Source of the DNA: Burkholderiales bacterium
GTDB taxonomy: Bacteria; Pseudomonadota; Gammaproteobacteria; Burkholderiales; SG8-41
Length of the DNA: 64,000 nt
Direction of reading: 5' to 3'
Assembly (NCBI GenBank): GCA_036262035.1
Contig: DATAJS010000011.1
Location: 162,826 to 226,825 of the forward strand
A model generated the notes under the pieces. The model saw only the letters and a list, made by a program, of their open reading frames with translations, was not told the DNA's origin and did not search any database. This document shows positions 36,225-45,798 of this stretch, in pieces. Numbering within the stretch: position 1 is the first letter of the stretch; each line of letters opens with the position of its first letter. Both the position numbers and the translations under genes were made by a program.

Positions 36225-36809
36225 TCAGCCTTTGGGCTTCACCCAGGTCTCCGACCACGCGAGGCACGCGCTCGACGACTGGCGGTTTCCGCGCGTCTCG
36301 GGCCACGGCAGGTCGCGCGCGAAGTGTCCGTTCATCTCGATCTGCGCCGACTTCGCCGGAAAGAACGTGCTGAACACGCCGATGGGTCGATCGCCCATGC
36401 CCGGCGCCATCGTCAGCACGAACGGGTCCATGCAGTCGTACCACGTCAGCACGATGTGCTCGGTGGTGGAGATCACGGTCTCGGTGACGGTCGAGCGCGG
36501 ATCGCCGGCGCGATCGAACTGTGCATCGTGGACTGGGAGGTTGACGTCCGAGAACGCGGGATAGAGCAGCGTCTCGATCGTGCGCTGGAGCCAGCGTGCG
36601 ACCGCGACGTTGTCGCTGTAGATCTGCACGTGATCGTCGACCAGCGGCGATTTCATGAAGAGCGCGTGGCCGGAACCGGCGGGGCACCACAGCACGCGCC
36701 AGTGCGACACGCGCGAAGAGTGCGTCTTTCCGCCGTCGGCGGAGAGCCGGATGAACGAGTTCTCTCCGGTCATGAGGACGTCGTTGGGATCTACGGGCGC
36801 CTGGGCCAT
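36225..36809 (-). CDS. Hypothetical protein, 194 residues
   Basis: A protein with no signal peptide and a plain cytoplasmic composition. Local features are FIRLSADGGKTHSSR, WRVLWCPAG, SDNVAVARWLQRTIETLL and VLTMAPGMGDRPIGVFSTFFPA; none was assigned to a family. An excellent ribosome site (GGAGGAGGAAAG) precedes ATG 36809, so it is well expressed if transcribed. The upstream gap contains an 18-bp inverted repeat. Its 3' end is 16 bases from the start of the DUF3592 gene, so the two may be cotranscribed. Confidence 0.6.
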   Translation of the reverse strand: MAQAPVDPNDVLMTGENSFIRLSADGGKTHSSRVSHWRVLWCPAGSGHALFMKSPLVDDHVQIYSDNVAVARWLQRTIETLLYPAFSDVNLPVHDAQFDRAGDPRSTVTETVISTTEHIVLTWYDCMDPFVLTMAPGMGDRPIGVFSTFFPAKSAQIEMNGHFARDLPWPETRGNRQSSSACLAWSETWVKPKG

Positions 36810-36827
36810 GGCTTTCCTCCTCCAGAA

Positions 36828-36881
36828 AAATCCGGGTCAGAGTCACATTTTGAACTGGAAATCTGACTCTGACCCGGATTT
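36828..36881. repeat. Inverted repeat with perfect 18-bp arms (AAATCCGGGTCAGAGTCA)
   Basis: The left arm 36828-36845 and right arm 36864-36881 are exact reverse complements around an 18-base spacer. The element lies between the stop of the outer-membrane factor gene and the ribosome site of the next gene on the same strand. One arm also occurs at 34696-34720. Confidence 0.85.
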
Positions 36882-36885
36882 AGCG

Positions 36886-38343
36886 CTAGGGGCCGCTCAG
36901 CTTATCCGATCGTCGCAGCGCGACCTGCGGATCCAGCCCCTGCCAGCCGCCGCCCAGGGCCCGCACCACGTCGGCCACGGCCGCGCGCTGCGCGCGCAGC
37001 GCGTCGACGCGGTTGAGCTCGGCCTGTAGCAGGTTGCGCTCGGCGTCGATCGTCTCGAGCTGGCTCGACAGGCCGTTGTCGAAGCGGATGCGCGACAGGC
37101 GCAGCGTCTCGCGCAGCGCCGCGACCCGTTCGGTCTCGGCGGCGTAGACCTCGCGCGTGCGCGCCTGGGCTTGAAGCGCGTCGCGCACTTCGCCGAACGC
37201 GGTCTGCACCGTCTTCTGGTATTGCGCCAGCGCCTGGCGTTCGCGCGCGTTCGCCGCTTCGACTTCGGCGCGCAGGCGTCCGCCCTGGAAGATCGGTTGG
37301 GCGAGTCCGAAAGCGAGCGACCAGATGCGCGCAGGACCGCTGAAGAGATCGCCGAGCGTGGCGCTGTCGGAGCCGAAAGCGCCGGTGAGCGCGATGCGCG
37401 GGAACAGCGCGGCACGCGCGACGCCGATCTGCGCGTTCGCCGCGATCAGCGTCTGCTCCGCCTGCACCACATCGGGACGGCGCAGCAGCAGATCGGACGG
37501 CAGGCCTTCCGGGATCACCACGATCGGCTGTTCGCCCGCATCGCGCGTCACCAGAACCGCATCGTTGGCGATCGCACGCGGGCTGCGCCCGAGCAGGATA
37601 GCCAGCGCGGTCTGCGCCGACGCGCGGCGCTGCTGGAGCGCCGGCAGCTGCGCGCGCGCCGCCGCGATCTCGGCTTCGAGCTGGCGCAGGTGGAAGTCGG
37701 TGATGAGCCCCGACTTGTAGCGATACTGCTCGAGCGCGTAGTTCTGGGCGCGCAGGTCCAGCGTGCGCTGCGTCACCTCGACCTGGTCGTCGAGCGAGAG
37801 CAGGGTGTAGTAGGTCTGCACGACCTGGCTCGACAGCGCGATGCGCACCGTGTCGCGTGCGGCGGCGCTCGCGAGGAGCTGCGCGCGAGCCGCGTCGGTC
37901 TGTCCGCGCAGCCGCCCCCACAGGTCGAGCTCGTACGCGACGTTGACCTGCGCGGTATAGGTGCTGCGCTCGAGCGGAACCGACGGCGGCAGCGGGATCG
38001 ACGAGCGCGCGGACGAGCGCGCGCGGTTGGCGTCGATCGTCGCGTCGACGCTCGGCAGGCGCTGCGAGTCGGTCACGACGAGCAGGGCGCGCGCTTCGTC
38101 GACCCGCGCCGCGGCGGCTGCGAGATCGAGGTTGTTCTTCAGCGCTTCGTCGACCAGCGCATCGAGCGTCGGATCGCCGTAGAGCGTCCACCAGCGCTCG
38201 CCGACGATCGGCTGGCCCTGCGCCGGCGCGTCGCTCCATTGCTGCGGCAGCTCCATCGCCGGTTTCTTGTAGCCGGGCCACACCGAGCAGCCGGCAAGCA
38301 CGCCCGCGATGAGGGCGAGCGCTAGGGTCTTACGTTCAAGCAT
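36886..38343 (-). CDS. RND efflux outer-membrane factor (NodT/OprM-type lipoprotein)
   Basis: The 485-residue protein has a lipoprotein signal (TLALALIAGVLAGC) and two OEP repeats: SVWPGYKKPAMELP, ANNLDLAAAAARVDEARA-like start and YRYKSGLITDFHLRQLEAEIAAARAQ. It forms the outer-membrane channel of the tripartite pump. Start ATG 38343 overlaps the pump gene by eight bases. The start codon of the longer frame upstream lies in the pump gene and does not give a signal peptide. It is the third gene of the efflux operon. Confidence 0.9.
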   Translation of the reverse strand: MLERKTLALALIAGVLAGCSVWPGYKKPAMELPQQWSDAPAQGQPIVGERWWTLYGDPTLDALVDEALKNNLDLAAAAARVDEARALLVVTDSQRLPSVDATIDANRARSSARSSIPLPPSVPLERSTYTAQVNVAYELDLWGRLRGQTDAARAQLLASAAARDTVRIALSSQVVQTYYTLLSLDDQVEVTQRTLDLRAQNYALEQYRYKSGLITDFHLRQLEAEIAAARAQLPALQQRRASAQTALAILLGRSPRAIANDAVLVTRDAGEQPIVVIPEGLPSDLLLRRPDVVQAEQTLIAANAQIGVARAALFPRIALTGAFGSDSATLGDLFSGPARIWSLAFGLAQPIFQGGRLRAEVEAANARERQALAQYQKTVQTAFGEVRDALQAQARTREVYAAETERVAALRETLRLSRIRFDNGLSSQLETIDAERNLLQAELNRVDALRAQRAAVADVVRALGGGWQGLDPQVALRRSDKLSGP

Positions 38344-41300
38344 CTCTGACTCCCGATTGCTCGATCTCGCGGTGCTCGGCGGCTTCGGCTTCGATCTCGT
38401 GCGTCGAGCGCGAATCCGACAGGCGCTTGTCCACGATCGCCTTGTAGAAGAGCGGGATGAAGAAGATCGCAAGGAAGGTCGCCGCGAGCATGCCGCCCAT
38501 GACCCCCGTGCCCACCGACAGCCGCGCGCCGGCGCCCGCGCCGTGCGAGAACGCCAGCGGTGCGACGCCGAGGATGAACGCGAGCGAGGTCATCAGGATC
38601 GGCCTGAACCGCAGCCGCGCCGCTTCGAGCGCCGCGGCTGCGGTGGACAATCCTTCGGACTTCTTCAGCACCGCGTACTCGACGATCAGGATCGCGTTCT
38701 TGGCCGCGAGGCCGAGCAGCGTCACCAGACCGATCTGGAAATACACGTCATTGGTGTAGCCGCGCAGCCACACCGCGGCGAGCGCGCCGAAGGTGCCGAA
38801 CGGCAGGGCGAGCATCACCGACAGCGGCAACGACCACTTCTCGTACTGCGCGGCGAGGATCAGGAACACCATGAGCGCCGCCAGCCCGAGTGCGAGCGTG
38901 GACGTGCCGCCCGAGCGCTTCTCCTGGAACGACGCGCCGCTCCAGTCGTAGCTGAAGTCCGACGGCAGCACTTCTTTCGCGATCTGCTCCATGCGCTCGA
39001 TCGCCTGACCCGAGCTGACGCCGGGCGCGCCCGAGCCGAAGAGCTTCACCGCGGGCAGGTTGTTGAAGCGGTCCAGCGTGTCGGGGCCCGAGGAGTGACG
39101 CACCCGCACGAGCGAGGAGAGCGGCACCATCGCCCCGGTCTGCGAGCGCACCCAGACCGCGCCGATGTCGTCCGGCCGATTGCGATAGCGCGACTCCGCC
39201 GACAGCAGCACCTGCCAGGTGCGGCCGTACTTGTTGAAGTCGTTCACGTAATACGAGCCCAGCGTCGCGGCGAGCGTGCCGTACAGCTCTTCGAGCGGCA
39301 CCCCCAGCGTCTTGGCTTTCTCGCGGTCGGTCTCGAGATAGATCTGCGGCACGTTGGCGCGCCACAGCGTGTTCACCATGCCGAACATCGGGTCCTTGCT
39401 CACCGCGCCGACGAACTGCTGCGAGACTTCGGCCAGACGCTTCGAGCCGCCTTCACCCCGGTTCTGGATGTAGAACTCGAAGCCGCCGGCGTTGCCCAGG
39501 CCGAAGATCGGCGGCGGGTTGAACGCCAGCACCAGCGCTTCCTTGATGTGTCCCGTCTTCATGAAGAGCTCGCCGACGAGCTGCTTGGTGTCGACCTTGC
39601 GCTCGTCCCAGTGCTTCTGCGTCACGAAGATCGTCGCCGCGCTGTTGCGGAAGGCGCCGCCGAGGAAGTCGAAGCCGGTGAACGCCACCGCGTACTCGTT
39701 CGCGGGGTTCGACTGGATCGCTTTCACGACCTCGTTGACCACGCGGTCGGTACGCTCGAGCGTCGCGCCGTCCGGCAGGAACACCGCGGCGATGTAATAG
39801 CCCTGGTCCTCGTCCGGGACGAGCGAGCCGGGCGTGGTGCGCCACAGTCCGACGGTGATCGCCACCATGCCGAGGAACAGCACAGCGGCGAGCGCGCCAC
39901 GCCGAAGCATCCACGCGACACCATCGGTGTAGCGCAGCGTCACGCGCTCGAACCAGCGGTTGAACCACTGGAAGAAGCGGCCCGGCTGGTGGTGCTCGCG
40001 CTTGAGGATCAGCACGCACAACGAAGGCGTGAGCGTCAGCGCGATGATTCCCGAGATCACCACCGCGATCGCGATCGTCACCGCGAACTGGCGATAGAGC
40101 TCACCCGTCAGGCCGCCGAGGAAGGCGATGGGCACGAACACCGCGCACAGCGTGAGCACGATGGCGATGACCGGTCCGGTGACCTCGTGCATCGCTTTCA
40201 TCGCCGCGTCGCGCGCGTCCCGATGCTCTTCGCGCATGATGCGCTCGACGTTTTCCAGCACGACGATCGCGTCGTCGACCACGATGCCGATCGCCAGCAC
40301 CATGCCGAAGAGGGTGAGCGTGTTGATCGAATAGCCCAGCGCAAGCAGTCCCGCGAACGTGCCGATCAGCGACACCGGCACCGCGGTGAACGGGATCAGC
40401 GTCGCGCGCCAGTTCTGGAGGAAGAGGAACACGACCAGGAACACCAGCACCATCGCCTCGAGCAGCGTGTACACCACCTCGCGGATCGACACGCGCACGA
40501 AGCGCGTCGTGTCGTACGGCGTGGAGTAGGTGAGGCCCTGGGGAAAGCGCTGGGCGAGGCGCGCGACTTCGCCGGACACCCGCTTGCCGGTCTCCAGGGC
40601 GTTGGCGCCGGGCTGGAGGAACACGCCGACGAGCGTCGCGGGCTTGCCGTTCACGCGGCCGATGAACTCGTAGTCTTTCGAGCCGAGCTCGACGCGCGCG
40701 ACGTCCTTCAGCCGCAGGATCGAGCCGTCGGGGTTGGCGCGGATCACGATGTTCTCGAACTGTCCGGGCTCCGTCAGACGGCCGAGGGTCGTCAGGGTGT
40801 ACACCATCTCCTGGTTATCGGAGACCGGCGACTGCCCGATCTTGCCCGCCGCGAACTGTGCGTTCTGCTCGTTGAGCACGCGGATCAGATCGGTGCTGGT
40901 CACCTTGAGCTGCGCGAGGCGGTCGGGCCGCACCCAGATACGCATCGCGTAGTCCTTGGCGCCGAAGATCTGCACGTTCGTGGTGCCGGGTATGCGCTTC
41001 AGCTGGTCGAGCACGTTGAGCGTCACGTAGTTCGACGTGTAGAGGTCGTCGAAGCGTCCGTCGGGCGAATAGAACGCCAGCACCTGGAGGAAGGACGAGG
41101 AGCCTTTCTCGACGGTGACGCCCTGGCGCCGCACTTCCAGCGGCAGCCGCGGCTCGGCCTGCTTGACGCGGTTGTTCACGTTGAGCGCGGCCTTGTCGAC
41201 GTCGGAGCCGATCTCGAACGTGATCTGCATCTCGACCATGCCGCTCGCGGACGAGGTCGAGCTCATGTACATCATGTTCTCGACGCCGTTGATCTGGTTC

Positions 41301-41500
41301 TCCAGAGGCGCGGCGACGGTCTGCTCGATCACCTCGGCGGATGCGCCGGGATACCACGCTCGCACCGTCACCACCGGCGGGGCGATCTCGGGATACTGCG
41401 CGATCGGCAGCACGCGTATCGCCGCGAGACCGGCGATCACGATGAACAGCGACAGCACCGCCGCGAAGATGGGGCGGTCGATGAAAAAGCGGGAAATCAT
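38336..41500 (-). CDS. RND multidrug efflux pump, inner-membrane transporter (HAE1 family)
   Basis: The 1054-residue protein is full length for an AcrB/MexB relative. It begins MISRFFIDRPIFAAVLSLFI and has the proton-relay Asp pair in GMVLAIGIVVDDAIVVLENVER, plus MTSLAFILGVAPLAFSHGAGAGA near the end. Twelve membrane helices and two large periplasmic loops are expected. It is proton driven and exports drugs, detergents or metabolites with the adaptor and channel encoded beside it. Its stop overlaps the channel gene. The spacer before the adaptor gene on its 5' side contains a dispersed repeat. Confidence 0.95.
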   Translation of the reverse strand: MISRFFIDRPIFAAVLSLFIVIAGLAAIRVLPIAQYPEIAPPVVTVRAWYPGASAEVIEQTVAAPLENQINGVENMMYMSSTSSASGMVEMQITFEIGSDVDKAALNVNNRVKQAEPRLPLEVRRQGVTVEKGSSSFLQVLAFYSPDGRFDDLYTSNYVTLNVLDQLKRIPGTTNVQIFGAKDYAMRIWVRPDRLAQLKVTSTDLIRVLNEQNAQFAAGKIGQSPVSDNQEMVYTLTTLGRLTEPGQFENIVIRANPDGSILRLKDVARVELGSKDYEFIGRVNGKPATLVGVFLQPGANALETGKRVSGEVARLAQRFPQGLTYSTPYDTTRFVRVSIREVVYTLLEAMVLVFLVVFLFLQNWRATLIPFTAVPVSLIGTFAGLLALGYSINTLTLFGMVLAIGIVVDDAIVVLENVERIMREEHRDARDAAMKAMHEVTGPVIAIVLTLCAVFVPIAFLGGLTGELYRQFAVTIAIAVVISGIIALTLTPSLCVLILKREHHQPGRFFQWFNRWFERVTLRYTDGVAWMLRRGALAAVLFLGMVAITVGLWRTTPGSLVPDEDQGYYIAAVFLPDGATLERTDRVVNEVVKAIQSNPANEYAVAFTGFDFLGGAFRNSAATIFVTQKHWDERKVDTKQLVGELFMKTGHIKEALVLAFNPPPIFGLGNAGGFEFYIQNRGEGGSKRLAEVSQQFVGAVSKDPMFGMVNTLWRANVPQIYLETDREKAKTLGVPLEELYGTLAATLGSYYVNDFNKYGRTWQVLLSAESRYRNRPDDIGAVWVRSQTGAMVPLSSLVRVRHSSGPDTLDRFNNLPAVKLFGSGAPGVSSGQAIERMEQIAKEVLPSDFSYDWSGASFQEKRSGGTSTLALGLAALMVFLILAAQYEKWSLPLSVMLALPFGTFGALAAVWLRGYTNDVYFQIGLVTLLGLAAKNAILIVEYAVLKKSEGLSTAAAALEAARLRFRPILMTSLAFILGVAPLAFSHGAGAGARLSVGTGVMGGMLAATFLAIFFIPLFYKAIVDKRLSDSRSTHEIEAEAAEHREIEQSGVRDA

Positions 41501-41515
41501 TTGAGTTTCCTATAG

Positions 41516-41604
41516 GTCATCGCGAGCCCGGCAGGGCGTGGCGATCTTGTGGCGCACGAGCGGCCGTGCCGGGATCGCTTCGTCACTTCGTTCCTCGCGA
41601 TGAC
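41516..41604. repeat. GTCATCGCGAG...CTCGCGATGAC element between adaptor and pump genes
   Basis: The 89-base element has ends GTCATCGCGAGCCC and TTCCTCGCGATGAC. It fills most of the adaptor-pump spacer in the efflux operon and contains the adaptor stop codon at 41583-41585. Confidence 0.85.
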
Positions 41605-42740
41605 GGCTGCGCCGTCGCACCCGCGGCGCGCGCGTCCGTCACTTGCACCGGCGCCCCGGGGCCGATCTTCATCACGCCGTCGACCACCACGCAGTCGCCG
41701 GCATTGAGGCCGGACTCGATGATCCAGCCGTCGCCGGCCCATTCCCCGACGTGCACCGGGCGCTGCTCGACCTTGCTCTCGGCGTTGACGACGTAGACGA
41801 ACTTCTCTTTCGGCCCTTCGAGCACCGCGCGCTGCGGCACGACGATCGCGGACGGACGCGTGGCGCCTGCGAGCACGATGCGCACGAACTCGCCCGCGCG
41901 AAGCTGCTGCTGCGAATTGCCGAACTCCGCGCGCGCCTCCGACGTGCCGGTCTGCGTATTGACGCGCACGTCGGTGAAGTTCAGATCACCCGTCTTCGTA
42001 TATGTGGTGCCGTCGGCGAGCTTCACCGTCGTCTTGAAGCGATTGCCCGGCGGCAGCTTGAGCTTGCCGGCCTCGACGTCGCGCCGGATCGCGAGGAACT
42101 CGCGGTCCGGGATGCCGAAGATCACGTACATCGGATCGACCTGCGTCACCGTCGTGAGCAGCACGTTGGGCCCCGACACCAGGGTGCCTTCGGAGACCGC
42201 CGAGCGGCTCGAGACACCGGCGATCGGCGATTCGACGCGCGTGTATTCGAGGTTGAGCTTGGCTTCGTTCAAGCGCGCCTGCACGCTCTTCGCTTCGGCT
42301 TCGGCGATGCGCTGCGCCGAGGTCGCGTCGTCGAGCTCTTTCTGGCTGACCGCTTTCGCTTCGACCGCCGGTTTCAGGCGCGCGACGTCGCGCCGCGCCT
42401 GCTCGAGGCGCGCCTGGGCGACACCGAGGTCGGCCTCGGCGCGCGCCACCGCGACGCGGAAAGGCTCGGGATCGATGGTGAACAGCGATTCACCGCGCTT
42501 GACCGGTGCGCCTTCCTTGTAATTGCGGCGCTGGAGAATGCCCGTCACGCGCGCGCGCACCTCGACTTCGCGATAGCCCGCGGTCTGGCCGACGTACTCG
42601 TAGCTCACCGCGACCTGGCGCGGCTCGGCGGTCACGACGGTGACGGCGGGAGGCGGCGGCCCGGCAGGCTGCGCCCGGGGCTCGCAGCCGGAAAGAAACG
42701 CGACGAGAAGCAGAAGAGCGTATGCGCGCGATGAGCACAT
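41583..42740 (-). CDS. RND efflux periplasmic adaptor (MexA/AcrA-like lipoprotein)
   Basis: The 385-residue adaptor has a lipobox (VAFLSGC) and the order lipoyl half - coiled coil - lipoyl half - barrel: VSYEYVGQTAGYREVEVRARVTG, VARAEADLGVAQARLEQARRDVARLKPA, LNLEYTRVESPIAGVSSRSAVSEGTLV, GEFVRIVLAGA. It links pump and channel. I chose ATG 42740 because it opens the lipoprotein signal. The last residues SSRGTK and the TGA stop are encoded by a dispersed repeat. It is first in the efflux operon, downstream of the PAS kinase. Confidence 0.92.
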   Translation of the reverse strand: MCSSRAYALLLLVAFLSGCEPRAQPAGPPPPAVTVVTAEPRQVAVSYEYVGQTAGYREVEVRARVTGILQRRNYKEGAPVKRGESLFTIDPEPFRVAVARAEADLGVAQARLEQARRDVARLKPAVEAKAVSQKELDDATSAQRIAEAEAKSVQARLNEAKLNLEYTRVESPIAGVSSRSAVSEGTLVSGPNVLLTTVTQVDPMYVIFGIPDREFLAIRRDVEAGKLKLPPGNRFKTTVKLADGTTYTKTGDLNFTDVRVNTQTGTSEARAEFGNSQQQLRAGEFVRIVLAGATRPSAIVVPQRAVLEGPKEKFVYVVNAESKVEQRPVHVGEWAGDGWIIESGLNAGDCVVVDGVMKIGPGAPVQVTDARAAGATAQPSSRGTK

Positions 42741-42964
42741 GGTGAATCCGATAAAAGTAGTCAGGGATGGCGGGATGGTAGCGACTGACGCACGTCGCGT
42801 CGGTAGCCGGTATGTTTCCGTCATGTTGCGCGGGTAGGGGCTCGCCCTACTCGCATGCGCTAGTCGAATGAGAAGACCGCAAATCGACAGCGATGCGCGA
42901 AATTCCCGGCGCACGCTGAAAAAAATTGTTCGGGCGGGTGAAGAAATCTCGCGCGAAGCGCGGG
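42741..42964 (-). promoter_or_regulatory. Intergenic region upstream of the efflux operon
   Basis: This 224-base gap should hold the promoter of the efflux operon. A hairpin (GTAGGG, GCTCG loop, CCCTAC; 42834-42850) lies about 95 bases before the adaptor start. Near the kinase gene end, CGCGC-TTC-GCGCG (about 42947-42961) and a later T-run could end that transcript. No clear operator was identified. Confidence 0.35.
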
Positions 42965-45703
42965 TTACAGCTTCGGGAGGTGGGTCTGCAGTAAACCGAA
43001 GAGCTGGTGCGGGTCGATCGGCTTGGTCACGAGGGCGCGCACGCCGGCGTCCTCGATGTCGGTCGGGGCCAGCCCTTCGTTGAAGCCGGTGTAGAGGATG
43101 ACCGGCAGCCGCGGATGCTTGAGGCGCAGCTCGCGCGCGAGCTGCAGCCCGTTCATGCCGGGCATCTTGTAATCGGTGATGACGAGATCGAAGGCGTCGT
43201 CGTGCGTGCAGACCGAGAGCGCGTCCGGCGCGCAATTCGAGGTCTTCACTTCGATCCCCCACGATTCCAGCAGGTCCGCCATGAAGGCGCTGACGGTCTG
43301 CTCGTCGTCGACGACGAGCACGCGGCCTTGCAGCCGGCACAGCGGCGAGCTCGCGCAGACGTCGCCCTCACACCCCTGCCGGTCGCCGGCGATCGCCGGA
43401 AACAGCACGCGGAAACGCGTCCCGTGCGGCGTCACCGGCTCGACGACGATGTGGCCGCCGAGCTCGTGCACGAGCCCGTGCACGCTCGCGAGCCCCATGC
43501 CGCTGCCTTTGCCGACCTGCTTGGTCGTGAAGAAAGGCTCGAAGACGCGATCCAGGATCTCCGGAGGTATGCCGGGTCCTTCGTCGTCGACGCGCAGCTC
43601 GACGTAGCCGCCCTCGACGGGCTGGCGGCACGCGGTGCATTCCTCCTCGCACGCCGGGCACTCGACCACCGACACGCGGATCGTGCCGGCGCCGTTCATC
43701 GCGTCGCGCGCGTTGATGCACAGGTTGAGCAGGATCTGGTCGAGGTGCACCGGGTCGAGCATGACCGGCGAGACTTCGGCGCACAGGTCGGTCCTGATGT
43801 CGATCGTGCCGGGCATCGCGCCGCCGAAGAGCTTGATCGACTGCTCGATGAGGCCGGCGATCGCGACCGGCCTCGGCTCGCCGCGCCGGCCGCGGCTGAA
43901 GGTCAGCATCTGCTGGATGAGGTCGCGCGCGCGAGTGCACGAGGCGTGCGCCTGGTCGAGATATTTCTTGCGGCGCGCCTGCGCCGACGCGGGCTGGTCC
44001 TGCGCGAGCACGATGTAGCCCATGATGCTCGTCAGCAGGTTGTTGAAGTCGTGCGCGATGCCGCCGGTGAGGTGTCCGAGCGCTTCCATCTTCTGCGCCT
44101 GGCGCAGCGCCTGCTCGGCCTGCTTGCGCTCGTCGATCTGCCGCGCGAACGCGACGATCCGCTGCTCGCCCGCGATCGTCGCGGGACGCAGCACGACGTC
44201 GTACCAGTGCACGCTGCCGTCCTTGCTGCGTCCCTCCCATTCGAAGCGCACGCTGCGGCCGGCCTTCGCTTCGGCGATGCGCTTGGCGGCCTCTTCGTCG
44301 GTATACGGATGGCCGGTCGAGAGATCGCCGATCGTCATGCGCTTGACCTCCTCGTAGCTGTAGCCGGTCATCACGCACACGCGCCGGTTGACGTCGAGGA
44401 GGTCTCCGGTTTCCCAGTCGTGGACGAAGACGCCGTCTTCCGACGCTTCGAAGATCGCGCGATAGCTCGATTCGGAGCGCTTGAGGTTTTCCTCGGCGCG
44501 CTGGCGCTCGAGCTCGGCCGCGGCGCGCACCGCGAAGATCTTGAGGATGGACTCGATGAACTCCGGGTTGAGCATCGGCCGGCGCGACATGACCGCGATC
44601 AGTCCGATGGGTTTGCCGCTGCCGTCGCTCATCGGATAGCCGGCGTAGCTCGCCATGCCGAACTTCGCGAGATCGGCGTCGTCGGGAAAGGCGCTGGTCA
44701 CCGACGCGGGGTAGATCTTGAACTCCTGGCCGAACACCGTCGCGCACGGCGTGCCGCTCTTCGAGTATTCGAAGTTCTCCTTCATCTCGCCGTCCATGTA
44801 GAACGCGCGGATGCAAAGCTGCGCCGGGTCCGAGTCGTGCGTCGCGGAGACGATCGCGACTTCGACCTCGAGGATCGCCGCGAGATAGCGCACCAGCTCC
44901 TGATAGACGCTCGCGCCCTGCGCGCTCGACACCGCGAGCGCCGCGTTCGTCAGCGCTTCCTGCGTGCGCTTGGGGTCGGTGATGTCGGTCGCGACGCCGC
45001 AGACCGCGTACGGCTCGCCGTCGACGCCGAAGAGCGGGAACTTGAACGACAGAAACGTGCGGCGCTGGCGGCCGACGTCCGCGGTGACCTCGAACTCGGC
45101 CGCGGTGGCCTCGCGCAGGACCTGGGCGTCGTTCGCCTGGAAGTGCGCGGCGACTTCCGGCGGCCACAGCTCCTGGTCGGTATGGCCGACGATGCGCTCC
45201 GCGGGCATGCGCACCACGCGCTCGAGCTCGCGGTTGGCGAAGACGTAGCGGCCGTCGCGGTCCTTGACGAAGATGACCGCCTTGGTGTGGTCGAGGACCC
45301 GCTGGAGCTTCGCCTGGGTCTCGGGGCTGATCCAGCCGGTGCGCTGGAGATTGGAGAGGTCGTGGACGTGCGCGGTCAGCGCGCCGCCGTCGCCTTCGTC
45401 GCAGCCCAGGTGCACCAGGGCGTGGACGCGGCGGCCGTGGCAGTTACGGAACTGCCAGGGAAACCACTGCGGCAATCCGGTGCGCGCGGCCTGCCAGCGG
45501 CGCTGCCAGCGCTCGCGCGAGAACGCGCCGTCGGACTGCACCTCCGGGCACAGCTCGAGCAGCGGGCGGCCGATCAGCTCCTCGCGGGTGCATTCAAGGA
45601 TGCGGCAGAAGCGCTCGTTGCAGTCGACGATCGTCTCGTCGAGCACGACGATGCCGTGCATCACTCGGTCGGAGGCCGTGACGGGCGTTACGCTGATCTG
45701 CAT
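42965..45703 (-). CDS. PAS/GAF hybrid sensor histidine kinase with C-terminal receiver
   Basis: The 912-residue protein has no membrane helices. Order: a PAS domain (residues about 10-110), a second PAS (about 130-245, FVKDRDGRYVFANRELERVV), a GAF domain (about 260-410), a third PAS (about 420-535), HisKA with His551 (HLTGGIAHDFNNLL), an ATPase domain, and a receiver with Asp844 (VITDYKMPGMNG). Four Cys (682, 685, 689, 692; CPACEEECTAC) form a compact cluster inside the ATPase domain. It is transcribed after the OmpR-type regulator and before the efflux operon, so it may control efflux. The signal is likely cytoplasmic (redox, ligand or metal). Confidence 0.9.
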   Translation of the reverse strand: MQISVTPVTASDRVMHGIVVLDETIVDCNERFCRILECTREELIGRPLLELCPEVQSDGAFSRERWQRRWQAARTGLPQWFPWQFRNCHGRRVHALVHLGCDEGDGGALTAHVHDLSNLQRTGWISPETQAKLQRVLDHTKAVIFVKDRDGRYVFANRELERVVRMPAERIVGHTDQELWPPEVAAHFQANDAQVLREATAAEFEVTADVGRQRRTFLSFKFPLFGVDGEPYAVCGVATDITDPKRTQEALTNAALAVSSAQGASVYQELVRYLAAILEVEVAIVSATHDSDPAQLCIRAFYMDGEMKENFEYSKSGTPCATVFGQEFKIYPASVTSAFPDDADLAKFGMASYAGYPMSDGSGKPIGLIAVMSRRPMLNPEFIESILKIFAVRAAAELERQRAEENLKRSESSYRAIFEASEDGVFVHDWETGDLLDVNRRVCVMTGYSYEEVKRMTIGDLSTGHPYTDEEAAKRIAEAKAGRSVRFEWEGRSKDGSVHWYDVVLRPATIAGEQRIVAFARQIDERKQAEQALRQAQKMEALGHLTGGIAHDFNNLLTSIMGYIVLAQDQPASAQARRKKYLDQAHASCTRARDLIQQMLTFSRGRRGEPRPVAIAGLIEQSIKLFGGAMPGTIDIRTDLCAEVSPVMLDPVHLDQILLNLCINARDAMNGAGTIRVSVVECPACEEECTACRQPVEGGYVELRVDDEGPGIPPEILDRVFEPFFTTKQVGKGSGMGLASVHGLVHELGGHIVVEPVTPHGTRFRVLFPAIAGDRQGCEGDVCASSPLCRLQGRVLVVDDEQTVSAFMADLLESWGIEVKTSNCAPDALSVCTHDDAFDLVITDYKMPGMNGLQLARELRLKHPRLPVILYTGFNEGLAPTDIEDAGVRALVTKPIDPHQLFGLLQTHLPKL

Positions 45704-45774
45704 GCCTGCTCAAACTTTGTGCGATGGCAGGCAGTATAGGCAGACCGGACTAGGGTTTGGGCGACTGTTACACG

Positions 45775-45783
45775 ACTGAAACA
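45775..45783. promoter_or_regulatory. ACTGAAACA motif upstream of the kinase gene
   Basis: Reading with the kinase gene this is TGTTTCAGT followed by CGTGTAACAG, 72 bases before its start. The same 9-mer lies at 46656-46664 in front of the diiron-type gene. It could be a site for the neighbouring OmpR-family regulator; this is inferred only from the repeat. Confidence 0.3.
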
Positions 45784-45798
45784 GGTGAAAAGGGGGAA

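Noticed and set aside
38309-41515. Antisense ORF of 1068 codons over the RND pump
   Set aside because: Same GC-bias shadow; highly charged low-complexity product with no signal or motif.
43007-45739. Antisense ORF of 910 codons over the PAS kinase
   Set aside because: Shadow of the real gene; composition dominated by Arg, Ala, Glu, His.
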